Of a stretch of 59,527 bases of DNA, positions 1 through 8,649 are shown in pieces. The notes below the pieces were generated by a model. The model had not been told where the DNA came from. It saw only the letters and a program-made list of their open reading frames with translations, and searched no databases. This DNA is from an uncultured Bacilli bacterium (lineage in GTDB: Bacteria > Bacillota_I > Bacilli_A > RF39 > UBA660), in NCBI GenBank assembly GCA_947629935.1, contig CANRFQ010000006.1:1-59527 (forward strand). Direction: 5' to 3'. Numbering within the stretch: the first letter of the stretch is position 1; every line of letters starts with the position of its first letter. The translations under genes and the position numbers were made by a program.

Positions 1-108
1 TCATATTAAAAATCTCTCCATTTCTTTTATTTTATCATGGAAAGATTTCTTATTTACACAATTTTATTTACAGACTCTGCTTTTGTCATATTTCCGTTTG
101 GACTGCTT

Positions 109-137
109 AAAAAAAATAACACTCACGTCTTAAGTGT
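109..137 (-). terminator. Rho-independent terminator of the HD/P-loop operon
   Basis: Read on the minus strand, ACACT and AGTGT arms (119-123 and 133-137) form a short hairpin just past the stop codon, followed by a run of about seven T (plus-strand A-run 109-116). The stem is short and partly mismatched. Bases 1-108 hold no gene that I can recognise. Confidence 0.5.
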
Positions 138-142
138 GATTG

Positions 143-2098
143 TTATTCTAGATTATATTTTTGTTTAAATGCTTTAATATATCTTTTTCTCATAATAGGT
201 AAGACCTGAGATGCAACTTCTATAGATACATCATTCATACTCATTTTTGAAGTATCTAAGGAAATTATTGAGTCTACATTTTCAGTGAATAATTCTTTTA
301 GAGACTGTAAGCTTTCATTGTATTCGTTTAAATTTGCTTCGTTTAAAAAACTTCTTTTTTCTAAAGCTAAACTTGAATTGTAATCTCTTTTTAAAGAGAT
401 TAAAGAATCAGCATAAGTAACTATCAAAACATCAATTAATTGTTTAGAAAGTATTGAGTATTTTTCTCTTGCATTTAAATACAAATCTTTTGGCATTTCC
501 CCTCTAACAAAACGTCTATAATTCCATATTTGTCTATCATTTAAAGATCTATCAATTAAAATTAGATCTTTTTTTGTCAAAATAGCATTTTGTAATTGCT
601 TATTTATTTCTTCAAATATTGCTAAGTCTCTATCTGAATAACTCATACTATCAAATTTACTTTTTAATTCTTCCTTATAATATTTAGAAGTTGTAAACTC
701 TTCTACTAAAGAAACTTCAAATCCACCTTTTTTAAAAAAATCATATAAATTATTAATTGTTGTGGTTTTTCCTGTCCTAGGTGTTCCAGTAAATTCTACA
801 ACAAAGGGTTTAGGGAGTGATACTAACGATTTTAGTCTTTTTAATTCAATCTTTTGAGCATGTAATTTTCTTAACTTTGCATAATAATCTTGATTATCTA
901 CAAAGATTGTATCTCTTAAAAATAAACTTTCTTTTTTAGCAAATACTTTATCTAAAATGTCTTTTAATCTTTCAAATATAGGCAAATCTTTATCTTCTCC
1001 TGATATTAAACTTTCATAAATATTTGTATAATACCATTTTTGTAATTCTTCTCCTCTTTTAAAAGCACTAAAGTCTCTATTACCATTTTTTTCGAATTTT
1101 AAAAACAAATCTTCTAAATTGTTAATTTTATCGGCACATATAACTACTTTATTTCTAAGAGGAAGTTCTTTAGTTGCTTCAATTGTATGTTTTTTTCTAT
1201 CTTCCCAAGATAACGATTTGTCAGGTTCAGAAGCACTCATTACTAAGTTAGCAATATCTTTGCCAAATTCATTTTCAATATCTTGACTAGTATATTTTGT
1301 ATCTTCTACAACATCATGTAAATATCCAGCTGCTACCACATTATCATCATATCCAAATGCTTCTAATAATTGTCCTACACCTATTGGATGAATAATCATT
1401 GGTTTATCAGGTTCATTTTTTCTCACTTGTCCCATATGAGCTTGTATAGCAAATAATTTTGCTTTTTCTTTAATATCCATAATTCCATTTACCTCCATAT
1501 ATTTTACTGCAAACCTATATTTATTCTTTATCAAATCTGCCACATTCTTTTTGAAATCTTCAAATTCTTTATCATCACAGTATATTTTGGCATATCCACT
1601 ATTTCCAAATTTTTGGGATATATGTTTATATGCTCGGTTAATCATTCCATCTAAATCCAACTCGGGATAATGTTTAATAGTATAAGAATGTGTTCTTTTT
1701 AATGACGAAGTTAAATCAGTATTTCTATCAGCAGATGAAATAATTTTCCCATAATTACTTCTTGGTTCATGCTCTAAATTTGCTCGATGATCCTCAATGG
1801 CTTCCTTTATTATTATTCTTTGTTCATTGTTAAAAAAATCTTGCATTTTTTCATTTTTATAAAATAAATTAGCAGATAATATTTCGTGATTATCTTTATC
1901 AATGTGATGTGCTAAATCATGAAAGGAAGCAATTACATACACCATATCTAAATCAATATTATCAAATTGTTTTGCAAATTCTAAGCTTCTTTTTATAACA
2001 TATTTTATATGTTCAATTCCATGTCCAGAATCGTTTTTCTGATATATTGGAAATATATTATTTTCAACATACTCCTGTAGTTGTTTTTTTACTTGCAT
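143..2098 (-). CDS. HD phosphohydrolase / alarmone-hydrolase-like HD / P-loop kinase fusion
   Basis: This 651-aa protein has three modules. Residues about 20-200 are an HD domain (GHGIEH, then FHDLAHH near 58-64). Residues about 205-395 are a second HD domain of the SpoT/Mesh1 small-alarmone-hydrolase type (IIHPIGVG, YLHDVVEDT, ADKINNLEDL). Residues about 430-630 are a P-loop domain (GTPRTGKTT near 437-446, IDRSLNDRQIW) resembling deoxynucleoside or thymidylate kinases. HD domains of these types hydrolyse phosphoesters or pyrophosphate from nucleotides, so a nucleotide or alarmone substrate is likely but unproven. The ATG is preceded by an AGGAGG SD at 2107-2113. The upstream gene overlaps its start by 35 bases, suggesting coupled translation. 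I know no named family with this exact order. Confidence 0.72.
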   Translation of the reverse strand: MQVKKQLQEYVENNIFPIYQKNDSGHGIEHIKYVIKRSLEFAKQFDNIDLDMVYVIASFHDLAHHIDKDNHEILSANLFYKNEKMQDFFNNEQRIIIKEAIEDHRANLEHEPRSNYGKIISSADRNTDLTSSLKRTHSYTIKHYPELDLDGMINRAYKHISQKFGNSGYAKIYCDDKEFEDFKKNVADLIKNKYRFAVKYMEVNGIMDIKEKAKLFAIQAHMGQVRKNEPDKPMIIHPIGVGQLLEAFGYDDNVVAAGYLHDVVEDTKYTSQDIENEFGKDIANLVMSASEPDKSLSWEDRKKHTIEATKELPLRNKVVICADKINNLEDLFLKFEKNGNRDFSAFKRGEELQKWYYTNIYESLISGEDKDLPIFERLKDILDKVFAKKESLFLRDTIFVDNQDYYAKLRKLHAQKIELKRLKSLVSLPKPFVVEFTGTPRTGKTTTINNLYDFFKKGGFEVSLVEEFTTSKYYKEELKSKFDSMSYSDRDLAIFEEINKQLQNAILTKKDLILIDRSLNDRQIWNYRRFVRGEMPKDLYLNAREKYSILSKQLIDVLIVTYADSLISLKRDYNSSLALEKRSFLNEANLNEYNESLQSLKELFTENVDSIISLDTSKMSMNDVSIEVASQVLPIMRKRYIKAFKQKYNLE

Positions 2099-2771
2099 TA
2101 TCTAAAACCTCCTGATTGTGTATTGATAAATTTTTGATTACCCATTTAATATCCTCAATAGATTTGTCAATATTAAATCTTCCATTACCTACTGGGTAAT
2201 AAACGGCATAAAAGTTATATGTTTTTCCATTTATTTTCTTTTCAAAAAGTTGTTTTCTTACTTTAGAAACTGATATTTTTTCATTTAATACAATAGAACT
2301 AACTTGATTTCCAAATAAGATAATTACTTTAGGATTTATTATTTCAAATTCTTTTTCTAACAAATGCAAATATTTTTTATAAACATTATCAGATAATTCT
2401 CTCGCATCAACTTGGGTACATTTTCCTAAATTTGTAATAAAGTATTTATGATTTTCTACATCCTTGTAAACTTCTTCGGCAAATTTTTCCGTCCAGTCTG
2501 CACCCTTTATTTCTTTTATTTTTTTATAAATATTTTTATCCATCAAATTTAATTCAAAAAATAAATCCCATATATTTTTTGTCCCTATCCAAGGAGATTT
2601 AATGCCTTTCCAATTTTTAGAAGATGCAATATTTCGTCCAGTAGGATTCATAAAAACAAAGCAAATATCAGGGTTGTTTTTACAGCCACCATTATAAATT
2701 GAATCTAATTCTTTAGCACCATATTTTAACTGAAGTTTATCATATTCAGTTTTTAGATCTTCTAACTGCAT
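2064..2771 (-). CDS. Uracil-DNA glycosylase superfamily-like protein
   Basis: The protein is about 235 aa. It shows the layout of UDG-superfamily proteins: CFVFMNPTGRN near residue 37 in the place of the family's first active-site loop, a central strand PKVIILFGNQV, and a late YYPVGNGRFN loop where UDGs carry the HPS/HPSP motif. The usual catalytic Asp/Asn and His residues are not clearly conserved, so activity on uracil is uncertain and the fold is the safer claim. A TTG codon lies three bases upstream, but ATG at 2771 is better placed after GGTGG (2776-2780). It is first in a two-gene minus-strand operon and overlaps the HD/P-loop gene by 35 bases. Confidence 0.6.
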   Translation of the reverse strand: MQLEDLKTEYDKLQLKYGAKELDSIYNGGCKNNPDICFVFMNPTGRNIASSKNWKGIKSPWIGTKNIWDLFFELNLMDKNIYKKIKEIKGADWTEKFAEEVYKDVENHKYFITNLGKCTQVDARELSDNVYKKYLHLLEKEFEIINPKVIILFGNQVSSIVLNEKISVSKVRKQLFEKKINGKTYNFYAVYYPVGNGRFNIDKSIEDIKWVIKNLSIHNQEVLDNASKKTTTGVC

Positions 2772-2926
2772 CAAACCACCAATATAATTTTATCATAAAA
2801 CAGCTAACTTTCCGAGCCATTTTAGATAAAATATTATTTTTATAAATAAACAATGTATTTATATTCCTATCATTTTTTCTCTTACAAACAAGTAATTATT
2901 TTGGATTTTATTTTATCAATCAATAA

Positions 2927-3150
2927 TACGCAACAAATATTTTATACAATCCCAATGTAGTTTTAACAGTAATTGATGAAAATTATAAAGGCTTACGAAT
3001 ATTTGGTAATGCAAAATTTTTTGTTGGTGGAAAATACTATGATTTCTGTAAAAATACATTTTTTAGTAACAATGAGGTTACCCATTTGGAGCTACAAAAC
3101 CGAAAGGAGCAATTGTAGTTACTGTCAATGATGTGCAGAATTTTGAATAA
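2927..3150 (+). pseudogene. Frameshifted C-terminal relic, PNPOx/flavin-binding-like
   Basis: The open frame from 2927 encodes NPNVVLTVIDENYKGLRIFG and continues through GGKYYDFCKNTFF, then goes out of frame near 3081. Restoring a single C at GTTACCC continues the reading as PFGATKPKGAIVVTVNDVQ and stops at 3148-3150. The rebuilt stretch of about 74 aa resembles the C-terminal half of pyridoxamine-5'-phosphate-oxidase-like split-barrel proteins. There is no start codon, SD or N-terminal half. The family assignment is from memory of the motif pattern and is moderate. The decay itself is visible in the sequence. Confidence 0.55.
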
Positions 3151-3171
3151 ACTATTTTGTTTTATCCTGTT

Positions 3172-3194
3172 AAAAAAAGAGCAATTTCTGGCTC
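3172..3194 (-). terminator. Probable terminator of the HhH-GPD-like gene
   Basis: On the minus strand GAGC (3191-3194) pairs with GCTC (3179-3182), followed by seven T. The stop codon lies inside the hairpin. The stem has only four strong pairs, so this is tentative. Confidence 0.4.
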
Positions 3195-3957
3195 AATTTT
3201 TATCTAAAATACTTTTATCTAATTCTTTAAAACCATTTCTACTCCATAACCATAATGCTGTATGAATATCGATTGGCTTGTATTTTGTACCTTTAAATAA
3301 CCAATTCCATCTATCGATTACAATTAACTGAACATTGTTTGAATTTAATTCATTTTCTGTAATTAAGCCCAGTCTATAAGTAGCTTTACACACATGCGTA
3401 TCGGGAGCTACAGTTAAATTTTCGATATTTTTATATTTTCTATCCGTATATTGCCAAATAACATATAACCAATAATTACAAATTTTAGTGCCCGATAAAT
3501 AGGGAAATTTCGTTTTATTTGTTTTTTGAATAAAATTTCTTATTTTATCAACATCATTATCTAATTCATCAAACAACTTTCTAATATCCCCATTAAATAA
3601 TGTTTCAAATGTTTCGCACAGTTTTATCCATATTTCGGTTTGTTTATTTTTTTGAAGAGCGACTTTATATTTTGTTAAAGCATATTGCACTTCTTCAAAC
3701 GATCTATTTAAAACTTCATTTGGGTTAAAAACGAATCTCGTTTCTTCATCTTGATAAGTTTTGTTTGCACTTTCCCATAATGTATAAGAATTTCTTTGGT
3801 AGTTTAGTGCCATGGGCAAAGTAAAATACGAATAATTTTCCAATGATGCTTTTTTTAAATGAGGATTTGCGTCTTCTGGCATTATTTGTCCCCCAAGACT
3901 TCCTTGCTTCCACATGGCATATAAAATATCTACTTTTTTAAGTATGGCGTCTTTCAT
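3193..3957 (-). CDS. HhH-GPD-like DNA N-glycosylase/lyase candidate
   Basis: This is a 254-aa soluble protein. Around residues 155-195 it reads PYLSGTKICNYWLYV, then APDTHVCKATYRLGL. This matches the helix-hairpin-helix plus Gly/Pro/Asp pattern of endonuclease III and related glycosylases, with the hairpin Lys (GTK) and the catalytic Asp (PDTHV) both present. Lys plus Asp is the signature of bifunctional glycosylase/lyases. The C-terminal FeS-cluster cysteines of Nth and MutY are absent. The N-terminal 110 residues are not recognised. The start ATG has GGTGA five bases upstream and an extended -10 on the minus strand. Together with the UDG-fold gene it gives two repair-like proteins in one 4-kb accessory stretch. 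The function is inferred from motifs only. Confidence 0.5.
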   Translation of the reverse strand: MKDAILKKVDILYAMWKQGSLGGQIMPEDANPHLKKASLENYSYFTLPMALNYQRNSYTLWESANKTYQDEETRFVFNPNEVLNRSFEEVQYALTKYKVALQKNKQTEIWIKLCETFETLFNGDIRKLFDELDNDVDKIRNFIQKTNKTKFPYLSGTKICNYWLYVIWQYTDRKYKNIENLTVAPDTHVCKATYRLGLITENELNSNNVQLIVIDRWNWLFKGTKYKPIDIHTALWLWSRNGFKELDKSILDKN

Positions 3958-3973
3958 ACAATCACCGATAATT

Positions 3974-3982
3974 ATTATATCA
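3974..3982 (-). promoter_or_regulatory. Extended -10 promoter (TGATATAAT) for the HhH-GPD-like gene
   Basis: On the minus strand the sequence reads TG-A-TATAAT about 16 bases before the start codon region, with no good -35. It is divergent from the consensus promoter at 4009-4037. Confidence 0.5.
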
Positions 3983-4008
3983 TTTTCTCATATCGTATGA
4001 AGTAATTT

Positions 4009-4037
4009 TTGACAAATTACCAAAGTTCTGGTATAAT
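4009..4037 (+). promoter_or_regulatory. Consensus sigma-A promoter
   Basis: TTGACA (4009-4014), a 17-base spacer and TATAAT (4032-4037) match the consensus perfectly. This shows that the real start of the next gene is downstream, at 4066, not within the promoter. Confidence 0.85.
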
Positions 4038-4065
4038 ATGCTTCAATTTACAAGGGGTTGTTTTT

Positions 4066-5490
4066 ATGGATGAAAATATTATTAATAGAGCACTCTTATT
4101 TATTCAAAAATGTGACAATGATTTTGAACAAAATTTATTTTTACCAGAAAATTCTAGCCAAGCAAAAGAATACCTAAAATTATTAAGGAAATTAAAAAAA
4201 GACAATAATTCTGCCATTTTAAAAGCAACATTAAAAAAATTAGATTTTATTATCAAACAGATCGATGCAGTAAATTATCATACTTATAGTAAAGAAAATA
4301 TATTAAATTTAGTATCTCTAAGCGTTACCGATTATATTATTAGTTTAATTAAAAACAAACACTTGATTGATCGTTTATTAATAAGTCGATATGCTTATAT
4401 TGAATTATCTAAAGCCTTATATTACGACATTTCTTACGTTAAACAAATGGATCAAGAAGCGAAAAAGCGAATTTGTAATGCTCCTGTGAATGTTAAGAAA
4501 GAAAAAATATTTTCATATGTTACCTGTACCCAATGGCTAGAATTATATAAATATATATTAGAACAATTTGATATTGAAGTTATAAAGCGAAGTAGAGAAG
4601 GCCAAGACCACGTTTGGGGCGAAATAAAACTTGATGATGAGCATATCATTATTGTTGATGCAACTGATTATATTAATTCTTCTATTGATTTAAGTAATGC
4701 TAAATCCAACAGTCCAACAGTGGGCTTTGTAGTACTTCCTAAAGAATATGCCAACATTAGATTGTATGACATATTTACTAATAGTAATAATTTAGAATTA
4801 GCTCGTAATATTATGGATTGTTATCAACTTAATCGCGAATTGGATCGTGATTTAGGCTATATTAAGAAAAAAGGTTATCCGGTAGAACAAATTATAGAGG
4901 AAAATGAACTATTTCATTATTCAACTAATATAATTACTAATCCTACCGATTTAGAGCGTTATTCTCAGGCAACATTAGATTTTTTTCGAAGTTTAAAAAT
5001 CCCTAATAATATAGATGGTTATGAGATATATGCTTACTATTACATGTTTATTAGAAAATTACCATTAAATATAAAAGGAAATATATCTCAACAAACTATG
5101 TATGTTGATGCTTTTTCTTATAATCATGACAAAACAAAAAAGAAGTTCTTGCATGCTTCTAGAGAATATTTACGATATTTAGAGGACCTAATATATAGTA
5201 GATATTATAAATATTTATCTGATGAAGAAAATAATGCTTTTTTAGAACAAATGAAAATGGGTGATTTAGGAGAAAAACAAGTTTTGGACATGATTGTTAA
5301 AAACGAAATGATTATTGCCGAAATTAATAGATCACTTAATCTTTATTATGCTATTAACAATTTACAATTTTATGAACCTATGACGGCTAATACGTTAGGT
5401 ATTCAACTATATGAACCGATGATGGGAACGAAAATCTTTCAAACTCAAGAGGAATTTGATGATTTTAAAAAAACTTTATTATTGAAATAA
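4066..5490 (+). CDS. Transglutaminase-like (papain-fold) protein
   Basis: This is a 474-aa cytoplasmic protein without a signal peptide or TM segment. It has a transglutaminase-like core: ISRYAYIELSKAL, then Cys154 in YVTCTQWLELY, His182 in GQDHVWGEIKLDD and Asp198 in IIIVDATDYI. These sit in the order and spacing of the Cys-His-Asp triad of transglutaminase/papain-fold enzymes. It may be a protease, amidase or cross-linking enzyme. The substrate cannot be told from sequence. The C-terminal 270 residues are unrecognised and rich in Tyr and Leu. The ATG at 4066 follows AAGGGG (4052-4057) and lies 29 bases after a perfect -10. It is a monocistronic unit closed by a terminator at 5492-5516. Confidence 0.6.
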   Translation: MDENIINRALLFIQKCDNDFEQNLFLPENSSQAKEYLKLLRKLKKDNNSAILKATLKKLDFIIKQIDAVNYHTYSKENILNLVSLSVTDYIISLIKNKHLIDRLLISRYAYIELSKALYYDISYVKQMDQEAKKRICNAPVNVKKEKIFSYVTCTQWLELYKYILEQFDIEVIKRSREGQDHVWGEIKLDDEHIIIVDATDYINSSIDLSNAKSNSPTVGFVVLPKEYANIRLYDIFTNSNNLELARNIMDCYQLNRELDRDLGYIKKKGYPVEQIIEENELFHYSTNIITNPTDLERYSQATLDFFRSLKIPNNIDGYEIYAYYYMFIRKLPLNIKGNISQQTMYVDAFSYNHDKTKKKFLHASREYLRYLEDLIYSRYYKYLSDEENNAFLEQMKMGDLGEKQVLDMIVKNEMIIAEINRSLNLYYAINNLQFYEPMTANTLGIQLYEPMMGTKIFQTQEEFDDFKKTLLLK

Positions 5491-5491
5491 T

Positions 5492-5516
5492 TCATATTAA
5501 AAATATGAGTTTTTTT
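5492..5516 (+). terminator. Rho-independent terminator
   Basis: TCATATT and AATATGA arms with a three-base loop are followed by G and seven T, directly after the transglutaminase-like gene. Confidence 0.8.
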
Positions 5517-5573
5517 AATGTCTTGAATATTCTATTTTGCAATTTTAATCATATACTTTTTTAGGTGAATAAC

Positions 5574-7478
5574 ATGTTTCAAAATAATATTCATACAAGA
5601 GTACGTTATGTTTTTTTAATAACTTTAATTATTTTTATTTTTATTATTGCCCGAGTTTTTTATATTCAAGTTTTTAAATATGATGATTTAAATAAATTAG
5701 CCGAATCATTATGGAGTCGAAATTTACCTATAACAGCTGATCGGGGAGTGATTACCGATCGTAACGGGAAAGAACTAGCTACTAATATTACAACGACTTC
5801 GTTAGTTTTAATTCCTAATCAAATTAAAAATAAAGATGAAGTATCTTCCCAATTAGCTGCTATTTTAGGAGTTAGTAAAAAAGATATGGATAAGCATGTT
5901 AATAAAAAGACCTCAATTGAAAGAGTCCACCCTGAAGGTCGTCAACTAGACTATGAAACGGCTGAGAAGATAGATAATCTAAAATTAGACGGGGTATATT
6001 TAGTTAAAGAGTCCAAAAGATATTATCCTTATGGCAATTTATTGTCACATGTTTTAGGCTATGTTGGGATTGATAATCAAGGATTATCGGGGATAGAGCT
6101 AGAATATGATAAATATTTAACAGGTAGTGATGGAGCCATTAAATATTTTAGTGATGGCAAAGGTAACAAACTAGAACTTACGGAAGTTTATGAAAAACCA
6201 CAAGCGGGGGTTAATATTGCTTTGACTATTGACTTAGATATCCAACAAGCCATTGAAAGAGAACTAGATAATGTGGTCAGTAAATACAGTCCAGAGCACG
6301 CGTTAATTATTGCAATGAATCCCAAAACGGGAGAGATATTAGGAATGTCTTCAAGACCTAATTTTGATCCTAATCATTACGAAAAATATGATAACGAAAC
6401 GATCAATCGAAATTTACCAATTTGGATGACTTATGAACCCGGAAGTACTTTTAAAATAATAACGCTAACAGCTTCTATCGAAGAGCAGACTATTAATTTA
6501 TTTGAAGATCAATTTACAGATGGTGGCTCTATCACGGTCGAAGGCGCGCGTATTAAGTGTTGGAAAGCTGGAGGCCATGGAACGCAAACTTTCTTACAAG
6601 TGGTGGAAAATTCTTGTAACCCCGGTTTTGTAGTCATGGGGCAAAAATTAGGAAAAACTAAGCTATACGAATATATTCATAAATTTGGTTTTGGTGTCAA
6701 AACGGGTATTGATTTAAATGGGGAATCTAGTGGTATTCTTTTTAAAGAAGAAAATGTTGGCCCTGTTGAATTAGCTACGACTAGTTTTGGGCAAGGAATT
6801 TCGGTTACTCCTATACAACAAGTCAAAGCAGTTAGTGCAGCGATTAATGGTGGTTCTTTATATACCCCTTATATTGTGGGCAGCATGATGGAACCAGAAA
6901 CTAATTCCGTCATTAAATCTATCACCCCAAATAAAGAAGCTCAAGTTATTAGCGAAGATACTTCGGCTTTAGTAAGACATGCCCTAGAAAGTGTTGTAGC
7001 AAATGGTAGTGGGCGTAATGCTTATATTGAAAATTATCGCGTAGGGGGTAAAACGGGAACGGCTCAAAAAGTCCAAGATGGTCATTACATGAGTGGCAAT
7101 TACATCTTATCTTTTATCGGTTTTATGCCTGCTAATGATCCAGAAATTGTTGTTTATGTAGCTGTTGACCACCCACAAGGAGTTGTGCAATATGGGGGAA
7201 CAGTCTCGGCTCCTATTGCTAAAAGCGTATTACAAGATGCGATTAATATTTTAGGAATCAAGCCTGATGATGAGGGCATGCCAAAAGAATATAATTATTT
7301 AGATACGAAATATGTGGTTTTGCCTGATGTAGAAGGGAAAACGATTAAAGAAGCAAATGCTTTATTAAAAGGCTTTAAAATTGAATATGCGGGAACAGGA
7401 GAAAAAGTAGTTTATTCTTCGCCTAGCCCCGGAATATTTGTCAAAGAAGGAAGTACAGTGAAACTATTATTAGGCTAA
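5574..7478 (+). CDS. spoVD: Class B penicillin-binding protein, SpoVD/FtsI type, with one PASTA domain
   Basis: This peptidoglycan transpeptidase has 634 aa. It has one N-terminal TM helix (about 12-35), a PBP dimerisation domain (about 50-205), and a transpeptidase domain with STFK (291-294, acylated Ser), SCN (347-349) and KTGT (493-496). A single C-terminal PASTA domain covers about 575-634. One PASTA domain with this length fits SpoVD (spore cortex synthesis) better than B. subtilis Pbp2B, which has two. If this genome has no other PBP2B, it may serve cell division. ATG 5574 is preferred to GTG 5565 because AGGTGA (5563-5568) is then a well-spaced SD. mraY follows directly, as in mra clusters, but mraW, ftsL and the mur genes are absent. 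Confidence 0.88.
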   Translation: MFQNNIHTRVRYVFLITLIIFIFIIARVFYIQVFKYDDLNKLAESLWSRNLPITADRGVITDRNGKELATNITTTSLVLIPNQIKNKDEVSSQLAAILGVSKKDMDKHVNKKTSIERVHPEGRQLDYETAEKIDNLKLDGVYLVKESKRYYPYGNLLSHVLGYVGIDNQGLSGIELEYDKYLTGSDGAIKYFSDGKGNKLELTEVYEKPQAGVNIALTIDLDIQQAIERELDNVVSKYSPEHALIIAMNPKTGEILGMSSRPNFDPNHYEKYDNETINRNLPIWMTYEPGSTFKIITLTASIEEQTINLFEDQFTDGGSITVEGARIKCWKAGGHGTQTFLQVVENSCNPGFVVMGQKLGKTKLYEYIHKFGFGVKTGIDLNGESSGILFKEENVGPVELATTSFGQGISVTPIQQVKAVSAAINGGSLYTPYIVGSMMEPETNSVIKSITPNKEAQVISEDTSALVRHALESVVANGSGRNAYIENYRVGGKTGTAQKVQDGHYMSGNYILSFIGFMPANDPEIVVYVAVDHPQGVVQYGGTVSAPIAKSVLQDAINILGIKPDDEGMPKEYNYLDTKYVVLPDVEGKTIKEANALLKGFKIEYAGTGEKVVYSSPSPGIFVKEGSTVKLLLG

Positions 7479-7486
7479 TTGTGTAA

Positions 7487-7504
7487 AATACTGTAAACAG
7501 TGTT
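7487..7504. other. 18-bp dyad between spoVD and mraY
   Basis: AATACTGT-AA-ACAGTGTT is an inverted repeat with one wobble position, 10 bases upstream of the mraY -35. There is no T-run on the plus strand, so it is not a typical terminator. It could be an operator. Confidence 0.35.
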
Positions 7505-7514
7505 AAAAAGACAT

Positions 7515-7543
7515 TTAGCAGCTTATAATTTTAGTAGTATAAT
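7515..7543 (+). promoter_or_regulatory. mraY promoter
   Basis: TTAGCA (7515-7520), a 17-base spacer and TATAAT (7538-7543). The -10 is perfect and the -35 matches four of six positions. The SD GAGGTG and ATG 7568 follow. Confidence 0.65.
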
Positions 7544-7567
7544 GGTGTAGAAAGACGAGGTGTTCTC

Positions 7568-8560
7568 ATGCTAATCTTAGCAAAATCAACAATGGCCATG
7601 ATGTTAGGATTTGTTTTAGCAATTTTAACCGGCATTATTATAATTCCTTGGTTGCGCAAGATGAACGCTAAACAGAGTGTTAGTTTAAAAATTAGTAAAA
7701 GTCATTTAGCCAAAAATGGAACACCTACTTTAGGAGGATTTATTTTTATAATTCCGACCATCTTAGCTTTAATCTTTCTCTATTTTCGAGGCAGTATAAA
7801 TATAACTCATAATTTAATTATTTTAATTTTTGTCTTTTTGGCCTATGCTTTATTAGGTTTTGTAGATGATTTTTTAAAAATTAAATATAAAAATAATAAA
7901 GGGTTAAAAATTTCGACAAAGTTTTTTTGTCAATTAGTAATTGCCATTATCTTTTTCTATATATTTATGAAAAATGGTGGTAAATCTGTTATTGAAATTA
8001 CTTCTTTAGGATTAACTATTCCTCTAGGTTGGGGCTTTGGTCTATTTATTCTCTTTTTATTAGTCGGAACATCTAATGCAGTAAATATTACGGATGGTTT
8101 AGATGGTCTAGCCGGAGGTTTAAGTGCTATTGCTTTCTTAGCTTTTGGTCTTCTTTCTTGGAATACAACTTGGATGCAAGGTAATCAAGAGATGGCTATT
8201 TTCTGTTTCGTTTTAGTTGGATCTTTATTTGGCTTCTTATTATTTAATTCACATCCAGCAAAGGTATTTATGGGCGACATGGGATCTTTAGCTTTAGGAG
8301 GAGCTTTAGCAACAATTGCTATTTTAACAAGACACGAACTTTCATTACCTTTAATCGGGGGTGTCTTTGTCATTGAAACATTAAGTTCGATGATTCAAAT
8401 CATATCTATTCGTAAATTCCATAAGAAGATCTTTAAAATGGCGCCTTTACATCACCATTTTGAACAAATTGGTTGGAGTGAGCAAGATATAGTCAAAGTC
8501 TTTTGGGTAGTAGGTCTACTTCTTGCTATGGCCGCAATAACCTATGGTGTTTGGATATAG
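7568..8560 (+). CDS. mraY: Phospho-N-acetylmuramoyl-pentapeptide transferase
   Basis: MraY transfers phospho-MurNAc-pentapeptide from UDP to undecaprenyl phosphate, making lipid I on the inner face of the membrane. The 330-aa protein is polytopic (about ten TM helices). It has the family landmarks KNGTPTLGGFIF (about 51), GFVDDFLK (the Asp-Asp pair, about 98), NAVNITDGLDGLAGG (about 168) and the catalytic-loop HHHFEQIGW (about 295). The length is typical. It has its own promoter and the SD GAGGTG (7557-7562). Its placement right after a SpoVD-type PBP is a remnant of the mra/dcw order. A terminator follows at 8562, so it is transcribed alone or with spoVD. Confidence 0.95.
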   Translation: MLILAKSTMAMMLGFVLAILTGIIIIPWLRKMNAKQSVSLKISKSHLAKNGTPTLGGFIFIIPTILALIFLYFRGSINITHNLIILIFVFLAYALLGFVDDFLKIKYKNNKGLKISTKFFCQLVIAIIFFYIFMKNGGKSVIEITSLGLTIPLGWGFGLFILFLLVGTSNAVNITDGLDGLAGGLSAIAFLAFGLLSWNTTWMQGNQEMAIFCFVLVGSLFGFLLFNSHPAKVFMGDMGSLALGGALATIAILTRHELSLPLIGGVFVIETLSSMIQIISIRKFHKKIFKMAPLHHHFEQIGWSEQDIVKVFWVVGLLLAMAAITYGVWI

Positions 8561-8561
8561 T

Positions 8562-8584
8562 CTATACTTTGGTATAGGCTTTTT
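8562..8584 (+). terminator. Rho-independent terminator after mraY
   Basis: CTATAC (8562-8567) and GTATAG (8572-8577) form the stem, followed by GC and five T. Confidence 0.7.
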
Positions 8585-8649
8585 AAGTTTGACTTCCATC
8601 TAAAAAAGTAGTAGTATAAACACACACATTTGCAGAAAGGGGAGTATTT

